Positions 24,810-33,596 of a DNA stretch of 64,000 nt are shown one piece after another. Where the stretch lies: the NCBI GenBank assembly GCA_023415775.1, contig JAEZJM010000019.1, positions 62,001 through 126,000 on the forward strand. The letters run 5' to 3'. The translations under genes and the position numbers were made by a program. Numbering within the stretch: the stretch's first letter is position 1; every line of letters begins with the position of its first letter. This DNA comes from Bacillota bacterium (GTDB lineage: Bacteria; Bacillota; Negativicutes; Sporomusales; UBA7701). The notes under the pieces were generated by a model. That model was not told the origin of the DNA, made no database searches, and worked only from the letters and a program-made list of their open reading frames with translations.

Positions 24810-25613
24810 GTGTCAGGAATAACTTATTACCGCGACGCCGATGTGCCGTTTTTCGAGCTGAAGGCCGGCAGTACTGACCATCTTTCGTACAAAAAGCATT
24901 ATCACGAGGATTTTTCCGTGGGACTGGTGGAGAAAGGGGCCAGCAGGTTCTGGCACGAGGGCCGGCAGGTTGAGATCCTTCCCGACAGCCTCGTAGTCAT
25001 TCCGCCCGGCGTCTTTCATGCCTGCAACCCCTGCGACAGGGCTCAGTGGCGGTTTAAGATGCTGTTTGTTTCCCCGGAGTGGATCGCAGGCGTCTTGCCC
25101 GGCGAGCGGCCCCCGGCCTGGCGGCAGGGTGTGCAGTGCCTTCACGGACGTACGTACGATGCGCTGATGGCCAAGACGGCCCGCTGCCTTATGGGCGCCG
25201 CTTCGCCGCTGGCCAAGGAGAGCAGTGTGCTGGAGTTGTTCGCGGCCCTGTATGGCACAGGCGCCAAGAGCCGGCGGCCGGTCGAAGGCTGCGGGGAGCG
25301 CGCCGGGCTGCGGCAGGTGAGAGAGTACCTCCAGGCCCATTTCCTCGACCGGGTCACGCTGCCGGCGCTGGAGGCGGTGTCCGGCCTGAGCAAATACTAC
25401 ATCGTGAAGCTGTTCAAAAAGGAATACGGCGTGCCGCCCCACGTGTACCAGACGATGCTGCGGGTCAACTTCGCCGAGAAGGAACTCCGCCGGCGACGGG
25501 ACCTGGCTGCGGTCGCCCAGGATGCCGGCTTTTATGACCAGAGCCATTTCACCAAGACCTTCCGCAGCCATGTGGGCGTGACGCCGGAGGTATACCAGAA
25601 GGCCCATTCGTAG
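24810..25613 (+). CDS. AraC-family transcriptional regulator with cupin sensor
   Basis: A 267-residue regulator. The N-terminal cupin-like ligand domain (about 1-150) has KHYHEDFSVGLVEKG and VVIPPGVFHACNP; the C-terminal double HTH (about 170-267) has LPALEAVSGLSKYYIVKLFK and AVAQDAGFYDQSHFTKTFR, then GVTPEVYQ. GTG at 24810 with CGGGGGA eight bases upstream is preferred to an in-frame TTG at 24771, which overlaps ywlC. Its target may be the adjacent DUF2000 gene, but nothing proves this. Confidence 0.88.
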   Translation: MSGITYYRDADVPFFELKAGSTDHLSYKKHYHEDFSVGLVEKGASRFWHEGRQVEILPDSLVVIPPGVFHACNPCDRAQWRFKMLFVSPEWIAGVLPGERPPAWRQGVQCLHGRTYDALMAKTARCLMGAASPLAKESSVLELFAALYGTGAKSRRPVEGCGERAGLRQVREYLQAHFLDRVTLPALEAVSGLSKYYIVKLFKKEYGVPPHVYQTMLRVNFAEKELRRRRDLAAVAQDAGFYDQSHFTKTFRSHVGVTPEVYQKAHS

Positions 25614-25687
25614 CTGAGGACAACTTTTTACAATACGCCTGAGCCCGTGCGCCGCTATCATGGAGGAAAACGGCGGGAGGCGAATGT

Positions 25688-26095
25688 ATGAAAGTTGTGA
25701 TGATTATCGACAAGGAACTGCCGGTGGGCCTAATCGCCAACACGGCTGCGGTGCTCGGGGCAAGCCTGGGGAGCATGGTCGAGGGCCTGGTGGGCGGTGA
25801 CCTGCGCGATGCCGATGGCAATGTCCATCTAGGGATAACGACCCAGAACATCCCCATCCTCGGAGGGACGAAGGAACAGATCAGGGCCCTCCGTGCCCGG
25901 CTGTACGGCGAAGAGTTCGCCGCCGTGGCGACGGTCGACTTCAACAATATCGCCCAGCGGTCGCTCGATTACGGCGACTACGGGAGCGTGCTGGCTAATG
26001 CGGGCGGCGACGCGCTCGCCTATCTGGGCATCTGTCTTTACGGTCCGCAGAAAAAAGTCAACAGCCTGACCGGCAATATTGGACTGCTGAGATGA
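25688..26095 (+). CDS. DUF2000 family protein
   Basis: A 135-residue DUF2000 protein. KVVMIIDKELPVGLIANTAAVLG is the family start, with GITTQNIPILGG and DYGDYGSVLA later. No catalytic function is established. AraC-family regulators are common neighbours of this family, as here. ATG at 25688 follows GGGAGG. Confidence 0.85.
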   Translation: MKVVMIIDKELPVGLIANTAAVLGASLGSMVEGLVGGDLRDADGNVHLGITTQNIPILGGTKEQIRALRARLYGEEFAAVATVDFNNIAQRSLDYGDYGSVLANAGGDALAYLGICLYGPQKKVNSLTGNIGLLR

Positions 26096-26128
26096 CAGAA
26101 TACGCCTCGGGAACGGAGACAATGACGG

Positions 26129-26974
26129 ATGGACGACAGCATCAAAGTTGATCTGCATATCCACACCATCGCCTCGGACGGGACATGGACGCCGACCGAG
26201 ACGATCGCGGCGGTGCGCGCGGCAGGCGTAGGCCTGTTCGCCGTCACCGACCACGATACTGCCGCGAGCGTAGCCCTGACTGGTAGGCTGGCCGCGGAGG
26301 CGGGGCTGGGGTTTTTGCCGGGGGTGGAGATATCGGTGACGTTGGGGGGCCATCTTTTCCACATCCTCGGCTATGGCATCGACCCGGAAGGGACGGCTCT
26401 GGGGCGCATTCTCGCCGCCAACACCGCCCTGATGGAGGAGGTCGACCACGACAGCATCAGGAAGCTTGTCGCCGCCGGGTTCCCCGTCGACTACGACGAG
26501 TTCTGCGCCTATGATCACGAGCCAAGGCGCGGCGGCTGGAAGTCGCTGAGTTATCTCATCGACAAGGGTCTGTGCACCGGGGTGGGCGATTTTTTCGCCG
26601 AGTTGTTCAACGCCAAGCGGGGTATCGTCTTTCCCGACTTCCCGCACCCGGCAGAGGCTATCGCCGCCATCAAGGAGGCAGGGGGCGTGCCGGTGTTGGC
26701 CCACCCGGGCAGCGATTTCCACGGCCCGGCCATTGAGGAGACGCTCGACATGTTCGCCGCTGAGGCCATCGAGGGAGTGGAGTGTTTCCATCTTTGCCAC
26801 GACGCGGCCACCACCCGGCGGGCGGTCGAATGGTGCAACCGCCACGATCTCTTGATCACCGGCGGCTCGGACTGTCACGGCGGCTTTGTTCCGGCCCGCC
26901 GCCTGGGGGTGCCGGAGATCCGCCTCGGACAGTTGCGCCTGGGCGAACTGGCGGTTGTCCGGGAGGCCGAATGA
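26129..26974 (+). CDS. PHP-domain metal-dependent phosphoesterase
   Basis: A 281-residue PHP-domain protein. VDLHIHTIASDGTWTPTE holds the first metal-binding HxH, FAVTDHDT the second motif, PGVEISV, LAHPG and GGSDCHG the rest of the trinuclear site. Relatives hydrolyse phosphoesters, for example 3',5'-nucleoside bisphosphates or histidinol phosphate. Its TGA overlaps the start of the next gene by four bases. Confidence 0.88.
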   Translation: MDDSIKVDLHIHTIASDGTWTPTETIAAVRAAGVGLFAVTDHDTAASVALTGRLAAEAGLGFLPGVEISVTLGGHLFHILGYGIDPEGTALGRILAANTALMEEVDHDSIRKLVAAGFPVDYDEFCAYDHEPRRGGWKSLSYLIDKGLCTGVGDFFAELFNAKRGIVFPDFPHPAEAIAAIKEAGGVPVLAHPGSDFHGPAIEETLDMFAAEAIEGVECFHLCHDAATTRRAVEWCNRHDLLITGGSDCHGGFVPARRLGVPEIRLGQLRLGELAVVREAE

Positions 26975-27621
26975 GCGGCGGCCCTGGGCCTGTAGCTTGG
27001 GAAAAGACGGACGGCGTCTACCAAGTCGGCAGCGGGTCGGAGGATGCGGTTATCCTGTTGCACGAGATTTACGGGGTCAACGGCCATATGTGCGACGCGG
27101 CCTTCTGGCTGGCGGCGCAGGGCTTTGCCGTCTACTGCCCCGATCTCCTCGGGACGGTGTACGGCTACGACCAGGAGGCGGCGGCCTATGAGCACTATAT
27201 GCGGGTGGGTTTCGCCGCGGCTGCCGGGGAGGCGACAGCGCTCGCCGGGCGGATAGGCGGCAGCCACCGCAGGATATTTCTGGTGGGGTACAGTGCCGGG
27301 GCGACGGTGGCCTGGCTGCTGAGCGGCCGGGACGGGTTCGCCGCCGCGATCGGCTACTACGGGTCGCGTATCCGCGACTTTCCCGACCTTGCGCCGGCCT
27401 GTCCGGTGCTACTGTTATTTCCCCATCGTGAGGAAGCTTTTTCGGTCCCTGCCCTGGCGGCTATGCTGGCCGCCAAGGGCGGGGTGCTGGTCCGCGTACT
27501 GCCGGGACGGCACGGCTTTGCCGACCGCCGGTCGCCCCGCTTCGACGCCGCGGCAGCGCAGGCGGCGGATGACATGGCGGCGGCGTTCTTCCGCGGCGAC
27601 AAGGCGCTCGCCGGCCGGTAA
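26971..27621 (+). CDS. Dienelactone hydrolase-family alpha/beta hydrolase
   Basis: A 216-residue alpha/beta hydrolase of the dienelactone hydrolase type: VILLHEIYGVN is the oxyanion strand, LVGYSAGATVAW holds the nucleophile elbow, and GRHGFAD the catalytic His. The nucleophile is Ser108, whereas classical dienelactone hydrolases use Cys. ATG at 26971 overlaps the PHP stop codon (ATGA), indicating coupling; longer upstream frames lie inside the PHP gene. Substrate unknown. Confidence 0.84.
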   Translation: MSGGPGPVAWEKTDGVYQVGSGSEDAVILLHEIYGVNGHMCDAAFWLAAQGFAVYCPDLLGTVYGYDQEAAAYEHYMRVGFAAAAGEATALAGRIGGSHRRIFLVGYSAGATVAWLLSGRDGFAAAIGYYGSRIRDFPDLAPACPVLLLFPHREEAFSVPALAAMLAAKGGVLVRVLPGRHGFADRRSPRFDAAAAQAADDMAAAFFRGDKALAGR

Positions 27622-27634
27622 TAAAGAGAAAAAG

Positions 27635-27670
27635 AACAGCCTGACTATGCTAGTCAGGCTGTTTGCGTTT
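27635..27670 (+). terminator. Rho-independent terminator after hydrolase
   Basis: Perfect 13-base stem AACAGCCTGACTA/TAGTCAGGCTGTT (27635-27647 with 27651-27663), loop TGC, followed by TGCGTTTG. Also usable from the minus strand. Confidence 0.8.
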
Positions 27671-27696
27671 GTGGGGAAGCTTATAACCCGGTCGGT

Positions 27697-27813
27697 TCAG
27701 GCCGCCTGCGCCCGGTTGCGGCCGTTATGTTTGGCGGTGCAGAGGGCTTTGTCCGCTCTCTTCAGCACGCGGTCGACGGATTGGTCGTTTTCCTGCGCGG
27801 CGGGCATATCGTT
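27697..27813 (-). pseudogene. Remnant of a GGDEF diguanylate cyclase (C-terminal 38 codons)
   Basis: Reading the minus strand up to a TGA at 27697-27699 gives QSVDRVLKRADKALCTAKHN and then GRNRAQ, the characteristic last helix of GGDEF domains (ADKALYxAKxxGRNR). Upstream, the frame meets a stop at 27814-27816, and no GGDEF motif, start codon or ribosome site is found. The fragment therefore looks like the tail of a deleted c-di-GMP synthase, stranded between two terminators. Confidence 0.75.
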
Positions 27814-27843
27814 TCATAAGCCATGGCCGGTGATGCAAGCATC

Positions 27844-27879
27844 GGGAAAGAAAGGCAGCCTGGCGAATTCCGGGCTGCC
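27844..27879 (-). terminator. Rho-independent terminator after TRAP permease
   Basis: Inverted arms GGCAGCCTGG and CCGGGCTGCC (27854-27863, 27870-27879); on the minus strand the stem is followed by TTTCTTTCCC, 14 bases beyond the permease stop codon. Confidence 0.8.
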
Positions 27880-27892
27880 AAGGTGCTGTTTA

Positions 27893-29887
27893 TTAGTTGT
27901 CGGCGACGCCCACAGAAGGCGGCTTGAATAGCGACCGCTTCTGCCAGAGATAGACGGCGGCGACGGCGCCGAGGCCCATGAGGTCGGTCCAAAAGCCGGG
28001 GATGATGAGGCCCATGGCGCCTAAGAACAGCACGATCCGCTCCAGCGGGGTGCAGGCGCGCAGCAGCCAGTTCTCCAGGGCGGCGCTGAGGGCGACAATG
28101 CCGACGGTGGCGGTTATGATGGCTTCGGTAAGCTCCGGCATGGCAAAATTGCCCTGGAAAAGTAACATGGGCGAGTAGACGGTGAGGAAAGGGACGAGGA
28201 AGCCGGCCACGCCCAGGCGGGTGGAGGTCCAGCCGACCTTGTAGGGGCTGGCGCCGGCGATGCCGGCGGCGGTAAAAGCGGCCAGGCAGACTGGCGGGGT
28301 GAGGTTGGACAGGCAGGCGAAGTAGAAGACGAAGAAATGGGCGACAAGGGGCGGGACGCCGATCTTGATCATCGCCGGCGCGGCGATGGTGGCGGCGACG
28401 ATGTAACAGGCTGTGGTGGGCAGCCCCATGCCGAGGATGAGGGCGGTGATGGCGGTCAGAATCAGCATCAGCACAAGGTTGTTGCCGGAAAAATCGAGGA
28501 TGTTGGCGCCGAAGGTAAGACCGAGGCTGGTGAGCGAGCAGACGCCGACGACAAAGCCGACGACGGCGCAGGCCATAGCCACGCCGACGGCCGAACGGGC
28601 GCCACCTTCAAGCGCCTTGAGGATGCCGTTGATGCCGATGGCGGTGTCTTTCTTGATGTAGCTTACGGCCACGGTGATGAGAATGGTGAAGAAAGCGGCG
28701 TAGAGGGGGGTAAGGCCGTAGAGAAGGAGGGCGACGATAGCGATTACGGGGATAGTGAGATGTCCCGATTGGCGCAGTACATTGCCGGCTTTGGGGAGTT
28801 GGTCCTTGGGCAGGCCCGCCAGGCCAAGCTTCACCGCCTCGAGGTGGATCATGGCCCAGCAGGCCAGGTAGTACAGGAAGGCGGGGAAGATGGCGGCGAT
28901 CATAATCTGGGTGTAGGACATGCCGAGGAATTCAGCCATGACGAAGGCGGCCGCGCCCATGACGGGAGGCATGATCTGGCCGCCGGTGGAGGCGACGGCT
29001 TCGACGGCGCCGGCGAACTGGGGCCGGTAGCCGATGCTTTTCATCAGCGGAATGGTGAAGGCGCCGGTGGTGGCGACGTTGGCGACGGCGCTGCCGTTGA
29101 TGGTGCCGAGCAAGCCGCTCGCGAAGATGGCGACCTTGGCCGGGCCGCCCGGCGAGCCGCCGGCGACCGACATCGCTAGAGCGTTGAAGAATTTGGCCAT
29201 ACCCGTTTCGGTTAGGAACGAACCGAACAGGATGAACAGGAAGATGTACGTGGACGAGACACCCAGGGCGACGCCGTAAATGCCCTCAGTGGTCAGGAAC
29301 ATATGCTCGATGACGCGGTCGAGGCTGTAGCCGCGGTGGCCGAACTGCCCGGGAATCCAGTCGCCGAAAAGAGCGTAGCCGACAAAGATTAGCGCCATTA
29401 TCGGCAGTTCCTTGCCGGTCGCCCGGCGGGCCGCTTCGAGCACCAGCAGGCACAGGAGGGCACCGACCCAGATGTCCATGCGGGTGTAAACGCCGCCGGC
29501 GTTGGCCAGATCGTCGTAGATGCTGATGAGATACACGCCGACGAATAACGACAGCGCAGCCAACATGACATCGACAGGCGTCACCTTGTTTTTCGGGCTT
29601 TTCTTACCGGCCGGATAAAGCAGGAAAACCAGCACCAGGACGAAGGTGAGGTGGATGCTGCGCTGCTTGATAGCTTCCAACACGCCGAGGCCGGCGGTGT
29701 AAAGATGGAACAGCGACATGGCGATGGCGATGACGGCGACGATTTTGGCGAGGGTGCCGGTAAATTTGCGGAACCGGGCCTCGGCTTCGTATTTGCGTAC
29801 TACCTCGTCGGTAGCTTCTGACGTTTCTTCGTTGATGAACGCATCGATCTGTTTTTTATCGATGACCGGTTTGTTGTCTTGCTCCAA
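27893..29887 (-). CDS. TRAP transporter fused permease (4TM/12TM)
   Basis: A 664-residue multi-spanning protein in which the small (DctQ) and large (DctM) TRAP subunits are fused, as usual for TAXI-type systems. After a charged N-terminus, helices run from about residue 45 onward; the large part has GSFLTETGMAKFF, GGSPGGPAKVAIFASGLLGT, VASTGGQIMPPVMGAAAF and LGMGLPTTACYI. TTG start at 29887 with AGGGGG eight bases upstream. Works with the TAXI receptor encoded just upstream to import a solute, probably a carboxylate or amino acid, using an ion gradient. Confidence 0.93.
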   Translation of the reverse strand: MEQDNKPVIDKKQIDAFINEETSEATDEVVRKYEAEARFRKFTGTLAKIVAVIAIAMSLFHLYTAGLGVLEAIKQRSIHLTFVLVLVFLLYPAGKKSPKNKVTPVDVMLAALSLFVGVYLISIYDDLANAGGVYTRMDIWVGALLCLLVLEAARRATGKELPIMALIFVGYALFGDWIPGQFGHRGYSLDRVIEHMFLTTEGIYGVALGVSSTYIFLFILFGSFLTETGMAKFFNALAMSVAGGSPGGPAKVAIFASGLLGTINGSAVANVATTGAFTIPLMKSIGYRPQFAGAVEAVASTGGQIMPPVMGAAAFVMAEFLGMSYTQIMIAAIFPAFLYYLACWAMIHLEAVKLGLAGLPKDQLPKAGNVLRQSGHLTIPVIAIVALLLYGLTPLYAAFFTILITVAVSYIKKDTAIGINGILKALEGGARSAVGVAMACAVVGFVVGVCSLTSLGLTFGANILDFSGNNLVLMLILTAITALILGMGLPTTACYIVAATIAAPAMIKIGVPPLVAHFFVFYFACLSNLTPPVCLAAFTAAGIAGASPYKVGWTSTRLGVAGFLVPFLTVYSPMLLFQGNFAMPELTEAIITATVGIVALSAALENWLLRACTPLERIVLFLGAMGLIIPGFWTDLMGLGAVAAVYLWQKRSLFKPPSVGVADN

Positions 29888-29940
29888 CGCGGTTTCCCCC
29901 TAAATGTCTAATACTTCTCTGGCCAATGGAGGGGTTTATG

Positions 29941-29973
29941 GAAATCGCAGACAGGCGGACTGTCTGCGATTTC
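29941..29973 (-). promoter_or_regulatory. Intercistronic hairpin between TAXI receptor and TRAP permease
   Basis: Perfect 14-base stem GAAATCGCAGACAG/CTGTCTGCGATTTC (29941-29954 with 29960-29973). On the minus strand it follows the receptor stop codon by 15 bases and has no strong T-run after it, so it may act as a partial terminator or a 3' RNA stabiliser favouring the receptor over the permease. Confidence 0.65.
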
Positions 29974-29988
29974 CGTTTACCGGGAGGG

Positions 29989-30972
29989 TTACTTGATTAT
30001 GCCCTTTTCTTTATAGTACTTTTCGGCCCCCGGATGGAGAGGCACGGTCATACCTTTGGTGGCGTCGGGCAACTTCATGTCCTTGGCCGCGGAGTGAGCC
30101 GCTACAAGGTCCTTCTGCCCGTCATAGAGGGTTTTGGTGATGTTGTAGACAAGATCGGTGGAAAGATCTTCGCGGCAGATGAGGATGTTGGCGACCGCTA
30201 CGGTGGTGATGTCTTCGGTCTGGCCTATGTAGGTGCCTTTGGGAATCTTGATCTCATAGTACCAGGGCATTTCCTTGACGAGCTTCGTCATCATGTCGGG
30301 CTCGATGGACAAAATGCGGATTTTGACCGACGAGGCGGCGTCAAGCACGGCAGCTGTGGGCAGGCCGCCGGCAATGAGGATGCCGTCGACCCGGCCGTCC
30401 TTGAGGGCTTCGGCCGCTTCCGAGTAGCCGAGGTAGTCGGCCTTTACATTTTTCTTGTCTTTGTAGTCGAGACCGAAGAGGCCGAGGATTTCCTTGGAGT
30501 TGATTTCGGTGGCGCTGCCGACGGCGCCGGGAACGAATCTCTTGCCGGCAAAGTCTTTAACCGATTTGATGTCAGAGTCGGCTTTGACGACGATGTGCAT
30601 GACGTTGGGGTAGAGGTGGGTGATGCCGCGCAGCATCTTGACGGGTTTGGCGTCGAACATTGCCTTGCCCTGGTAGGCATAAAAAGCTACGCCGTTTTGG
30701 GCGAAGGCAATCTCGGCCTCTTTCTTCTGCATCAGGAGGACATTCTGCGGAGTGCCGGCCGTGGCTTGGGCCGAGGCTTTGACGTTGGGGATCTGTTTAC
30801 TGAACATCTGGGCCATGGCGTTGCCCATCGGATAGTAGACGCCGCCGGTAGTTGCGGTCGCGATGTTGATGTTCTGGACCTTTTGGGCGCCGCCGCTGCC
30901 GCCGCCGCACCCGGCTATGATGAGCGCCAGGATCACGAGACCGGACAGAACGAAGATGGATTGTTTCTTCAC
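29989..30972 (-). CDS. TAXI-family TRAP solute-binding lipoprotein
   Basis: A 327-residue receptor. The N-terminus has a lipoprotein signal (basic start, hydrophobic core, LIIAGC lipobox near residue 24). The mature protein has TATTGGVYYPMGNAMAQMF, typical of TAXI receptors, then SVKDFAGKRFVPGAVGSATE and later WYYEIKIPKGTYIGQ. GTG at 30972 is chosen because AAGGGGAG precedes it by seven bases; an in-frame ATG at 31029 would place 19 polar residues before the signal. Ligand not predictable; TAXI systems often carry glutamate or related acids. Confidence 0.92.
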   Translation of the reverse strand: MKKQSIFVLSGLVILALIIAGCGGGSGGAQKVQNINIATATTGGVYYPMGNAMAQMFSKQIPNVKASAQATAGTPQNVLLMQKKEAEIAFAQNGVAFYAYQGKAMFDAKPVKMLRGITHLYPNVMHIVVKADSDIKSVKDFAGKRFVPGAVGSATEINSKEILGLFGLDYKDKKNVKADYLGYSEAAEALKDGRVDGILIAGGLPTAAVLDAASSVKIRILSIEPDMMTKLVKEMPWYYEIKIPKGTYIGQTEDITTVAVANILICREDLSTDLVYNITKTLYDGQKDLVAAHSAAKDMKLPDATKGMTVPLHPGAEKYYKEKGIIK

Positions 30973-31027
30973 TTGTTTCTCCCCTTCCGGTGTTTTGTGG
31001 GTACCTAAGCTGGTTTCACCATTATTC

Positions 31028-31033
31028 ATTATA
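31028..31033 (-). promoter_or_regulatory. Possible -10 element for the TRAP-TAXI operon
   Basis: TATAAT on the minus strand, 56 bases before the receptor GTG. The best -35 at 17 bases (TTCCTT) is weak. Confidence 0.35.
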
Positions 31034-31248
31034 CTTTAAATATTCCGACAAAGGAAGAATTTGGTGTCCGACTTTCATAAAATAGTGCCTGAACGCATGA
31101 GATCCGTTACTAAAAGGAACATGCAGTCCCTTGGAAGCGCGAAACTGTATCTTCCGACGACACAAGCAGGGTGAATAGGGAAAACGGCGAAACAGTGATA
31201 ATATAACCACACATCCCCCGATGCAGCCATACGGGGAAGGAGGACGAG

Positions 31249-31599
31249 ATGGGCGTACAGATTTTCGGCACGAAGAAGTGCCAGGATACTCGCAAAGCCG
31301 AGCGCTACTTTAAAGAACGGGGCATACCGTACCAGTTCGTCGACCTGACGGTCCGCGGACTCAGCAAGGGGGAGCTCGACAGGGTCAAAGCGGCGGTGGG
31401 GCTCGACAACCTCATCGACCGGGAAGGCAAGGAATACGCCCGGCGAAACCTCAAATACATTGTCCACGATGTCGAGGAGGCGCTGCTGGCTACGCCGCTT
31501 CTGCTTAGAACGCCGGTCGTGCGGGAAGGTCCGAAGGCCACGGTAGGTTACCGTCCCGAGGTTTGGGGAGCGTGGCTTGAGAAGGGGGCGGCAAGATGA
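31249..31599 (+). CDS. ArsC/Spx-family thioredoxin-fold protein
   Basis: A 116-residue ArsC/Spx-like protein. IFGTKKCQDTRKAERYFKER carries the single N-terminal Cys, and PLLLRTPVV the conserved cis-Pro segment; GYRPEVW ends it. It lacks the CxxC of Spx. Relatives are called arsenate reductases on similarity alone; no arsenic resistance genes are near. Overlaps the next gene by four bases. Confidence 0.82.
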   Translation: MGVQIFGTKKCQDTRKAERYFKERGIPYQFVDLTVRGLSKGELDRVKAAVGLDNLIDREGKEYARRNLKYIVHDVEEALLATPLLLRTPVVREGPKATVGYRPEVWGAWLEKGAAR

Positions 31600-31793
31600 A
31601 CGGCACTGAGCGTAAGAACATCAGGCCGGGGTTGCTGGTGAAGGTGGTGCAGAAACAGCACCAGCGCAGCGGCGAACTGACCGAGGGCTTTGTCCGGGAT
31701 ATCCTGACGAACAGCGCCGTCCATCCGCACGGCATAAAAGTGCGGCTGCAAGGGGGCGTCGTCGGCCGAGTGAAGGAGATAGTGGGCAACTAA
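31596..31793 (+). CDS. YwbE family protein
   Basis: A 65-residue protein matching the YwbE/DUF2196 family: RKNIRPGLLVKVVQKQHQRSG, LTEGFVRDILTNSAVHPHGI split at the middle, and KVRLQGGVVGRV. Small KOW-like beta protein of unknown role. Start overlaps the ArsC-like stop (ATGA). Confidence 0.88.
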   Translation: MNGTERKNIRPGLLVKVVQKQHQRSGELTEGFVRDILTNSAVHPHGIKVRLQGGVVGRVKEIVGN

Positions 31794-31824
31794 GGTGCTG
31801 AGGATTTTTTAAGGAGTGATAATA

Positions 31825-32184
31825 ATGGTTGTCGTCAATATGCTGGCGGAGATGGCAAAGACGCCTGTCGACCCGGCTGTGGGCATCGCGGTCGTTTCCG
31901 GGGTGGCCGAGCCGGGGGTGAGCATCGGGCTGGCGGTGGTGGAAAAGAGTATCCGGCCGCATTATCAGAAGGTGAGCGACGAGATTTACTACGTCCTGCG
32001 CGGGCAAGGGGCGATCACCGTTGACGGGGAAAAGCGCGATCTGAAGGAGGGGGATGTCATTGCCATTCCCAAGGGCAAGGTTCACGGCTTTGAGAATACC
32101 GGCGACGAGCCGTGCCTAATACTGTTCGCCAGCGGGCCGAAGTTCGAGCCTGACAAGGACCGCTTCTTTCCGGACGGCGGGTGA
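31825..32184 (+). CDS. Cupin-domain protein
   Basis: A 119-residue single cupin. The first motif RPHYQKVSDEIYYVLRGQG has the HxH variant HYQKVSDE, and the second is GDVIAIPKGKVHGFENTG. ATG at 31825 has AAGGAG nine bases upstream; the in-frame GTG at 31816 directly abuts that site and is unlikely. Substrate unknown. Confidence 0.85.
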   Translation: MVVVNMLAEMAKTPVDPAVGIAVVSGVAEPGVSIGLAVVEKSIRPHYQKVSDEIYYVLRGQGAITVDGEKRDLKEGDVIAIPKGKVHGFENTGDEPCLILFASGPKFEPDKDRFFPDGG

Positions 32185-32289
32185 TTGACCCGAAGCGTTT
32201 CATGTAAGAAAGCCGTTACTTTTCCGGGCGCGGCGGCGTTTAATAATATGGTAACGCCAAAGAGGGCGCCCGGAAGGAGACGCAAAAAG

Positions 32290-33219
32290 ATGGGTAAAAA
32301 ACAAGTTTCCGCCGTGCTGGTCATCGGGCTGCTCACTCTGGCGATGGCCGGCTGTTCGGGCACGCCGGCAGGGCAGGCAACCTCTCCGCCGCCTCCGCCT
32401 GCTGCGCTGGCGGAGGACGGCAAAGGAGCGGCGGCGATGGCCGCGTTCAATGTGTTGGCAGGCAAGAAGGGGGTAAGGGCCGCCGAACTTCTTGCTGCGC
32501 TGGATGGCAGCATCCGTTCCGTGTCTCTCAACGAGGCGACGGCGATGGTCGTCGCGGCCGAGGCCGCGCAGAAACGCAACCTGCCACGCCTGGAGGAAAT
32601 GCTTTCACCCGACGGGCTGCAGAGGAAGCTCGACGGATTGTACCGAACCGGTATTGACCTTGGAAAGGCCGGGGAAATCGGTGACGCCGAGCTGCGCGCA
32701 GCCATGTTGGCGGTGCGGGACGGCGGCTACCGGCTCGAAACGGCCGAAGGCATGTACTTCCCGGTGATCGACTATGGTCGCTATCGCCAATACCGGGAAA
32801 TCGTCACCGCCGATCTGGCGGCCTATATCGAGTTGATGGCTGTCGAGTCTGACCGTGCGCCCGCCAAGGACGCAGCCCTGGTCATCGGCTGGGACGAAAT
32901 CGTCCGCCGGGCGTTTGCTCAGGAAAACTTTCTCGGGACCTACGAGGATTCGCCCCGGGCGAGGGACGTCAGAAACCTCTATGGCCACTACCTCGGTTTT
33001 ATTTTCTACGGCGCCAACAACACGCCCCTGTTCGCCTACGACAGCCTGACCATGAACGCTGAGGCCAGGGCGGCCTATGCCGCGGCGGCCTCCGGCGGCG
33101 ATAGCCGCCTGGCGGGGCGGCTACGGGAATACATGGACTTGCTGGCAAAGAAAGACTACCGCGTGGATGCCGAAGTGGAGGAACACCGCAAACAGGCTGT
33201 CCGGGAACTTGGGGAGTAA
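32290..33219 (+). CDS. Predicted lipoprotein of unknown function
   Basis: A 309-residue protein. The signal peptide ends in LAMAGC, a clear lipobox, followed by a Pro-rich linker. The rest is mainly helical and charged, with no recognised domain; ETAEGMYFPVIDYGRYRQYR and NLYGHYLGFIFYGANNTPLF are distinctive segments. ATG at 32290 with AAGGAG about ten bases upstream is preferred to an in-frame start at 32185. It is probably outer-leaflet anchored in the envelope. I do not recognise the family. Confidence 0.75.
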   Translation: MGKKQVSAVLVIGLLTLAMAGCSGTPAGQATSPPPPPAALAEDGKGAAAMAAFNVLAGKKGVRAAELLAALDGSIRSVSLNEATAMVVAAEAAQKRNLPRLEEMLSPDGLQRKLDGLYRTGIDLGKAGEIGDAELRAAMLAVRDGGYRLETAEGMYFPVIDYGRYRQYREIVTADLAAYIELMAVESDRAPAKDAALVIGWDEIVRRAFAQENFLGTYEDSPRARDVRNLYGHYLGFIFYGANNTPLFAYDSLTMNAEARAAYAAAASGGDSRLAGRLREYMDLLAKKDYRVDAEVEEHRKQAVRELGE

Positions 33220-33260
33220 TTGTCCTGCATTCCGGCCACACTACTGCCGGAGGTGATATC

Positions 33261-33452
33261 GTGAAGGACAACTACGGCAAACCCGTTCACGAGATTTGCG
33301 TCGATAAAACCAGCTGCCGGCACGAGACGACGCTGGATAAGGCGGACGGAACAAGGCCGAAGGCTACCTTCGAGCCCACCGGCCACCTGACCAAGGACGC
33401 TATACGCAAAACTTACCAGGACAAGCAAAAAAACACCGGCAACCAGTCCTGA
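33261..33452 (+). CDS. Small hydrophilic protein, unknown
   Basis: A 63-residue protein rich in Lys, Thr and Asp with two cysteines (HEICVDKTSCRHET). GTG start with GGAGGTGA upstream at good spacing and a terminator directly after the stop support it being real. No family recognised and no signal peptide. Confidence 0.6.
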   Translation: MKDNYGKPVHEICVDKTSCRHETTLDKADGTRPKATFEPTGHLTKDAIRKTYQDKQKNTGNQS

Positions 33453-33460
33453 AACGCATG

Positions 33461-33492
33461 AGCCGCCGCTCCCGCAAGGGGCGGCGGCTTTT
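33461..33492 (+). terminator. Rho-independent terminator after small protein gene
   Basis: Stem AGCCGCCGC/GCGGCGGCT (33461-33469 with 33481-33489) followed by TTTTCC. Confidence 0.8.
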
Positions 33493-33596
33493 CCGCGCGC
33501 CGGGACGACCGCGGGCCGCGTCCCGCCGGCGCGGGAGGGACGGTGGCGATTGCGGCGAATATACATATGTTGATATTATTTGCAGGGAGATCACAG

